Origin: an uncultured bacterium | GTDB taxonomy: Bacteria > Cyanobacteriota > Vampirovibrionia > Gastranaerophilales > Gastranaerophilaceae | Length of the DNA stretch: 64,000 nt | Direction of reading: 5' to 3' | Assembly (NCBI GenBank): GCA_949282215.1 | Contig: CASDPF010000003.1 | Coordinates: 1-64,000, forward strand | Shown here: positions 61,164-64,000 of the stretch, one piece after another | How the letters are laid out: each line of letters starts with the position of its first letter | Numbering within the stretch: the stretch's first letter is position 1 | Position numbers and translations under genes: made by a program | Notes under the pieces: generated by a model | What the model saw: only the letters and a program-made list of their open reading frames with translations | Databases searched by the model: none | What the model was told of the DNA's origin: nothing

Positions 61164-61898
61164 TTAATAAGGTTTATTTATTAGAGAATTGTGAGTTGTC
61201 ATTTCTAACTTATCATCAAGAAGTTTCAGCGGGATTTTTTCTCCATAGCGTTTTTCCAGTGCAAGTTCTATTAAATAATCCGTAAAGTGAGGATTTTTAG
61301 GTAAAAACGAGCCATGAAGATATGTTCCGAATACATTTTTATATCTTGCACCTTCAGTTTTGTCCTGACCGTTATTTCCGTTTCCTGTAGTAACTTTTGC
61401 AAGAGGTTTTGTCTCTCCTTGTAAATAGGTGAGTCCGCTATGATTTTCAAATCCTACAAGAGTGTCAGGTGTTAAAAAATCGGTTTTAGCAGTTACATTT
61501 CCGATAAAACGGGTATCACCGGCTATTGTATATGCATCCATTAGAGAAATACCTTTCAGCTTTTCTTTATCATGAGGCTGATAATAGTGTCCAAAAAGCT
61601 GGTATCCTCCGCATATTCCTAAAAATACCGCACCACAGTCACGTTCTTTATGCAGGAACCATTTATTCTTAAAAAGCTCATCAGCGACTTCTTCTTGCTG
61701 TTTATCCTGACCGCCGCCTATAAAGTAGATGTCATGCTCTTTGATTGTATCGCCTGAATGTATTTCTTCAAATTCAACTTCAATACCTCTCCATTCACAA
61801 CGTTTTTTTAAGGTTATTATATTCCCAATATCACCATATAGGTTCAATAATTCAGGATAAAGATGTGCTATTGATATTTTTAACTCTCTATTCTCCAT
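61164..61898 (-). CDS. gatD: Glutamine amidotransferase, GatD-like
   Basis: A 244-residue class I (CobQ-type) glutaminase. ISIAHLYPELLNLYGDIGNI, FIGGGQDKQQEEVADEL, VFLGICGGYQLFGHYYQPHD with the catalytic Cys, and VFGTYLHGSFLPKNPHF with the catalytic His. This is the form paired with MurT to amidate lipid II glutamate. No murT lies beside it here. It may instead serve another amidation. It begins the gatD-mlaE-mlaF-aminotransferase run. Confidence 0.82.
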   Translation of the reverse strand: MENRELKISIAHLYPELLNLYGDIGNIITLKKRCEWRGIEVEFEEIHSGDTIKEHDIYFIGGGQDKQQEEVADELFKNKWFLHKERDCGAVFLGICGGYQLFGHYYQPHDKEKLKGISLMDAYTIAGDTRFIGNVTAKTDFLTPDTLVGFENHSGLTYLQGETKPLAKVTTGNGNNGQDKTEGARYKNVFGTYLHGSFLPKNPHFTDYLIELALEKRYGEKIPLKLLDDKLEMTTHNSLINKPY

Positions 61899-61943
61899 AT
61901 AAGCCGATTATATCACAAATTTCCTGCGTGGTATAATTATTAT

Positions 61944-62717
61944 ATGAATGAAACATATTTAATTGATACACATTCACATGTCGATATGATTGAGGGTAAA
62001 AGTATCGATGAGGTTATTGAAAACGCTTCTAGCAGCGGAGTTCGTAAAATTATTGTGCCTTGTGCTTATCCGAAAGATGTTGATAAAATTTTTGAGCTTG
62101 TAAACAGGTACGAAAACTTATACGGTCTATTAGGCGTTCATCCATCTGAAGTCAAGGACTGGGATGACAGTTTAATCGGTAAGATAAAAGAATTTGCAAA
62201 ATCCGAAAAAATTGTCGGAATTGGAGAAATCGGTCTTGACTATTATTGGGATAAATCTTTTATTGATTTGCAAAAAGAAGTTTTTATAAAACAAATTAAG
62301 CTTGCAAATGAGCTTAATTTGCCCATATCAATTCATGATAGAGAAGCTCATAAGGATACTTTTGATATCTTAAAAGAGTATAATAAAAATTCTAAAATCG
62401 TAATGCATTGTTTTTCTGGCAGTGTTGAGTTTGCAAGAGAATGTTTGAAAGAGGGCTGGTATATTGCATTAGGAGGGGTTGTTACTTTTAAAAATGCCGT
62501 AAAAATGAAAGAAGTAGCAATTGATGTTCCTTTAGACAGGCTTCTTTTAGAAACGGATGCTCCTTATTTAACGCCTGTTCCATATAGAGGCAAAGAAAAT
62601 GAACCTGCCTATGTAAAGTTTGTTGCTGATGAAATTGCAAAATTGCGTGGTATATCTTATGAAGAAGTTGCCTCAAAAACATCAGAAAATGCCCAAAATA
62701 TTTTTATATTGAAATAA
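61944..62717 (+). CDS. tatD: TatD family metal-dependent DNase
   Basis: A 257-residue TIM-barrel hydrolase. LIDTHSHVDM holds the first metal His pair; GEIGLDYYWDKS, PISIHDREAHKDTF, IVMHCFSGSVEFA and LLLETDAPYLTPVPYRGKEN give the remaining ligands and substrate site. Members act as 3'-5' DNA exonucleases or D-aminoacyl-type hydrolases. No strong Shine-Dalgarno; TATAATTATTAT lies just upstream of the ATG, so a short leader is likely. Confidence 0.95.
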   Translation: MNETYLIDTHSHVDMIEGKSIDEVIENASSSGVRKIIVPCAYPKDVDKIFELVNRYENLYGLLGVHPSEVKDWDDSLIGKIKEFAKSEKIVGIGEIGLDYYWDKSFIDLQKEVFIKQIKLANELNLPISIHDREAHKDTFDILKEYNKNSKIVMHCFSGSVEFARECLKEGWYIALGGVVTFKNAVKMKEVAIDVPLDRLLLETDAPYLTPVPYRGKENEPAYVKFVADEIAKLRGISYEEVASKTSENAQNIFILK

Positions 62718-62737
62718 ACTGAAAAATAGTTTATACT
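62709..62737 (+). promoter_or_regulatory. Sigma70-type promoter of locus C
   Basis: TTGAAA (62709-62714), 17 bases, TATACT (62732-62737). It overlaps the last codons of tatD. GAGGAGGA and ATG 62775 follow. Confidence 0.7.
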
Positions 62738-62774
62738 AAATTTATAATATATGTTATAAATAGAGGAGGATAAT

Positions 62775-62825
62775 ATGCAAAACATAGTCGTAACAAGTAT
62801 TTCGGGGGGGGGGGCTGCCTTCTAA
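62775..62825 (+). CDS. Poly-G leader ORF (locus C)
   Basis: The 16 codons read MQNIVVTSISGGGAAF and stop at TAA, with GAGGAGGA upstream. Same spacing of 29 bases from ATG to the tract as in loci A and B. Confidence 0.62.
   Translation: MQNIVVTSISGGGAAF
62804..62814 (+). repeat. Poly-G tract, 11 bases (locus C)
   Basis: With 10 or 13 G the leader reads without a stop into the prepilin at 62944, adding 56 residues; with 12 G it ends at a TAG 19 bases after the tract. Confidence 0.88.
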
Positions 62826-62939
62826 CAGACTAGGAGAGCATTTCTGCGTTATTCCTCTGAAAAATAGTCAGTGTGTGCCGTGCCGATTGTCACGGTATTT
62901 TGTGCTGTTTAAAAATCTATTATTAATAAAATTGGAGGA
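62818..62939 (+). promoter_or_regulatory. Structured leader RNA of locus C with anti-Shine-Dalgarno
   Basis: More diverged than A and B, but with the same parts. A small hairpin TCT-AAC-AGA spans the leader stop. TCCTCTGA (62853-62860) can pair over 8 bases with TTGGAGGA (62932-62939), allowing two G-U pairs. Hairpin CCGTG/CACGG is at 62878-62895 with a changed loop. The pairing is kept although both partners changed. Confidence 0.5.
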
Positions 62940-62943
62940 TAAA

Positions 62944-63705
62944 ATGAAAAAGAATTACGCATTCACATTAGCAGAAGTGCTTATTACACTCGGAATTATT
63001 GGCATTGTCGCAGCTTTAACTCTACCGACATTAATCCAAAGACAACAATTTATGATAGTCCAATCACAGTTAAAAAAAGCAATGAGTGCTCATTCTCAAG
63101 CTATGTTACAAACAAAATATGCTTTAGGCATTGGAAATTTTAGTGAACTTTCAACTGTTTATGATAGTAAGAATAAAGTATATACTTACAGCAAACAATT
63201 ATATGAAGAATATGCTAAAAAGATGAAAGTCGTAGGGAAATGTGAATATAAGATTACTCCCAGAAATTACAATAATTCAAATATTGCTTATGTTGATATT
63301 GGAGGAGAAGAAACACCACACTATTTGGCTCCGGATGGCTCATGTTTTGAAATTATATTAAATTCATCTACTATTGGGGTAACCGTTGATGTAAATGGTT
63401 CAGATAAACGTCCAAATCAGTTGGGACATGATATATTTGTTTTTTATGTAAATAATAAAGATTTCTTAGTTCCAATGAAAGTACAGAAAAATATGACTCA
63501 AGAGGAGCTTGATGAATTGCCAGGGCGTCAACCGGAGGATGATGAAGGCGGTATTACTGCAAATGAATCTGGTATAGAACAGAGCGGATGGCCTTGTACG
63601 GCGAAAAATAACCAAAAAGGAAACGGTATGGGTTGTGCATGGTATGCATTGCAAGATATTTGTCCTGACGACCCGACAAAAAAATATTGGCAGTGTTTGC
63701 CTTAA
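62944..63705 (+). CDS. Type IV prepilin-like protein behind poly-G leader C
   Basis: The start at 62944 (MKKNYAFTLAEVLITLGIIG) has TTGGAGG upstream. The frame stays open further upstream through the leader RNA and would join the leader ORF at 10 G. The 253-residue product has VDVNGSDKRPNQLGHDIFVF and a longer C-terminal part with Cys pairs (WPCTAKNNQKGNGMGCAWYA). It ends KYWQCLP rather than DDYP, like the prepilin at 8407 in lacking that end. No HTH partner. Confidence 0.9.
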   Translation: MKKNYAFTLAEVLITLGIIGIVAALTLPTLIQRQQFMIVQSQLKKAMSAHSQAMLQTKYALGIGNFSELSTVYDSKNKVYTYSKQLYEEYAKKMKVVGKCEYKITPRNYNNSNIAYVDIGGEETPHYLAPDGSCFEIILNSSTIGVTVDVNGSDKRPNQLGHDIFVFYVNNKDFLVPMKVQKNMTQEELDELPGRQPEDDEGGITANESGIEQSGWPCTAKNNQKGNGMGCAWYALQDICPDDPTKKYWQCLP

Positions 63706-63746
63706 GTTTTGTTGATTATCGTATATTTCTTTGTTATTTTTAACTT

Positions 63747-64000
63747 ATGAAAAAAGAACGCCTTGATAAATATCTTGTTGATTTAGGTTACTTTGAAACC
63801 AAAAGTAAGGCATCTTCTGCTATTCTTGCAGGCCATGTAAAAATCAACGATGAATATATTACTAAAGCAGGATTTCAAATTTCTCCTGATAAAGAATATG
63901 ATATTGTGGTTAAATCAATGCCTTTCGTATCAAGAGGCGGGTTTAAGTTAAAAAAAGCTCTCGATACCTTTCCTGTGAATGTAGAGGGCAGGATTTGTTT
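63747..64000 (+). CDS. tlyA: TlyA-family rRNA methyltransferase, N-terminal part
   Basis: The gene runs off the right edge; 84 codons are visible. MKKERLDKYLVDLGYFETKS, KASSAILAGHVKINDEY and KAGFQISPDK form an S4 RNA-binding domain. FVSRGGFKLKKALDTF is the RGG-x-KL junction that precedes the FtsJ-like methyltransferase domain in TlyA proteins. These methylate 16S/23S rRNA 2'-OH groups, although many are annotated as hemolysins. Confidence 0.88.
   Translation, partial: MKKERLDKYLVDLGYFETKSKASSAILAGHVKINDEYITKAGFQISPDKEYDIVVKSMPFVSRGGFKLKKALDTFPVNVEGRIC

Noticed and set aside
15945-62814. Poly-G tracts as part of a diversity-generating retroelement or CRISPR
   Set aside because: No reverse transcriptase, template/variable repeat pair, cas gene or spaced direct repeats are present.
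62875-62943. Upstream ATG at 62875 as the prepilin start in locus C
   Set aside because: It has no Shine-Dalgarno and would place 23 residues before the clear MKKNYAFTLAEV start at 62944, which has GGAGG. The open frame matters only for the 10-G fusion.
1-64000. tRNA, rRNA, IS elements or integration sites
   Set aside because: I looked for cloverleaf-like arms, transposase motifs and terminal repeats and saw none. A covariance-model tRNA scan would be decisive.

Overview
The window is low-GC bacterial chromosome with dense, mostly short operons and no rRNA, tRNA, insertion sequence, phage or CRISPR array that I can see. I infer a gut-type member of Candidatus Gastranaerophilales (Vampirovibrionia/Melainabacteria). 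The inference rests on dispersed prepilin genes beginning AFTLAEVLITLGIIG, lineage-specific proteins carrying a short N-terminal F-x-G motif, and anaerobic genes (hcp, etfAB, an NfnA-like subunit). The sequence alone does not prove this assignment.

Layout. 0-6 kb: a truncated coiled-coil gene, a bifunctional (p)ppGpp enzyme, a YggU protein, an exported protein, and an XRE regulator overlapping radA. 6-20 kb: prepilins with divergent HTH genes, gapdh, an M16 peptidase, purA, etfAB and an NfnA-like subunit. 20-33 kb: glyS, a GT41 glycosyltransferase, a 5'-nucleotidase-like protein, prfB with its programmed frameshift, RNase PH, and hcp with a cupin. 33-45 kb: acetolactate synthase, an M16 peptidase, nanE and a ROK kinase, a UbiA-family enzyme, lysA, cdaA and YitT. 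45-64 kb: lineage-specific proteins, glycosyltransferases, PgpH-ybeY-dgkA, mazG, an aminotransferase, mlaEF, gatD, tatD and the start of tlyA.

The main finding is a set of ten prepilin-like genes scattered singly between housekeeping operons, with no assembly genes (PilB/PilC/PilD) nearby. They fall into two control classes. Four (near 6.5, 9.1, 14.9 and 20.2 kb) are divergently paired with a small HTH regulator, and the intergenic regions hold palindromes or repeats. Five (near 15.9, 28.1, 41.1, 53.2 and 62.9 kb) have no HTH partner. Each of these five is preceded by a good sigma70-type promoter, a Shine-Dalgarno sequence and a 16-19 codon ORF containing an uninterrupted run of 10-13 G. The tenth (35.5 kb) lies behind acetolactate synthase and has neither arrangement.

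In two of the poly-G loci (41.1 and 15.9 kb) the prepilin frame has no ATG, GTG or TTG start. It becomes a continuous ORF with the leader only if the G run changes by +1 or -1. In a third (62.9 kb) a 1-G loss also gives a continuous fusion. In the remaining two a 1-G gain sends ribosomes through a CCTCC segment able to pair with the prepilin Shine-Dalgarno. I read this as a family of phase-variable prepilin switches using two mechanisms, N-terminal fusion and translational gating. All five are OFF in the sequence given. Homopolymer length in an assembly is error-prone, so raw-read tract lengths are the decisive test.
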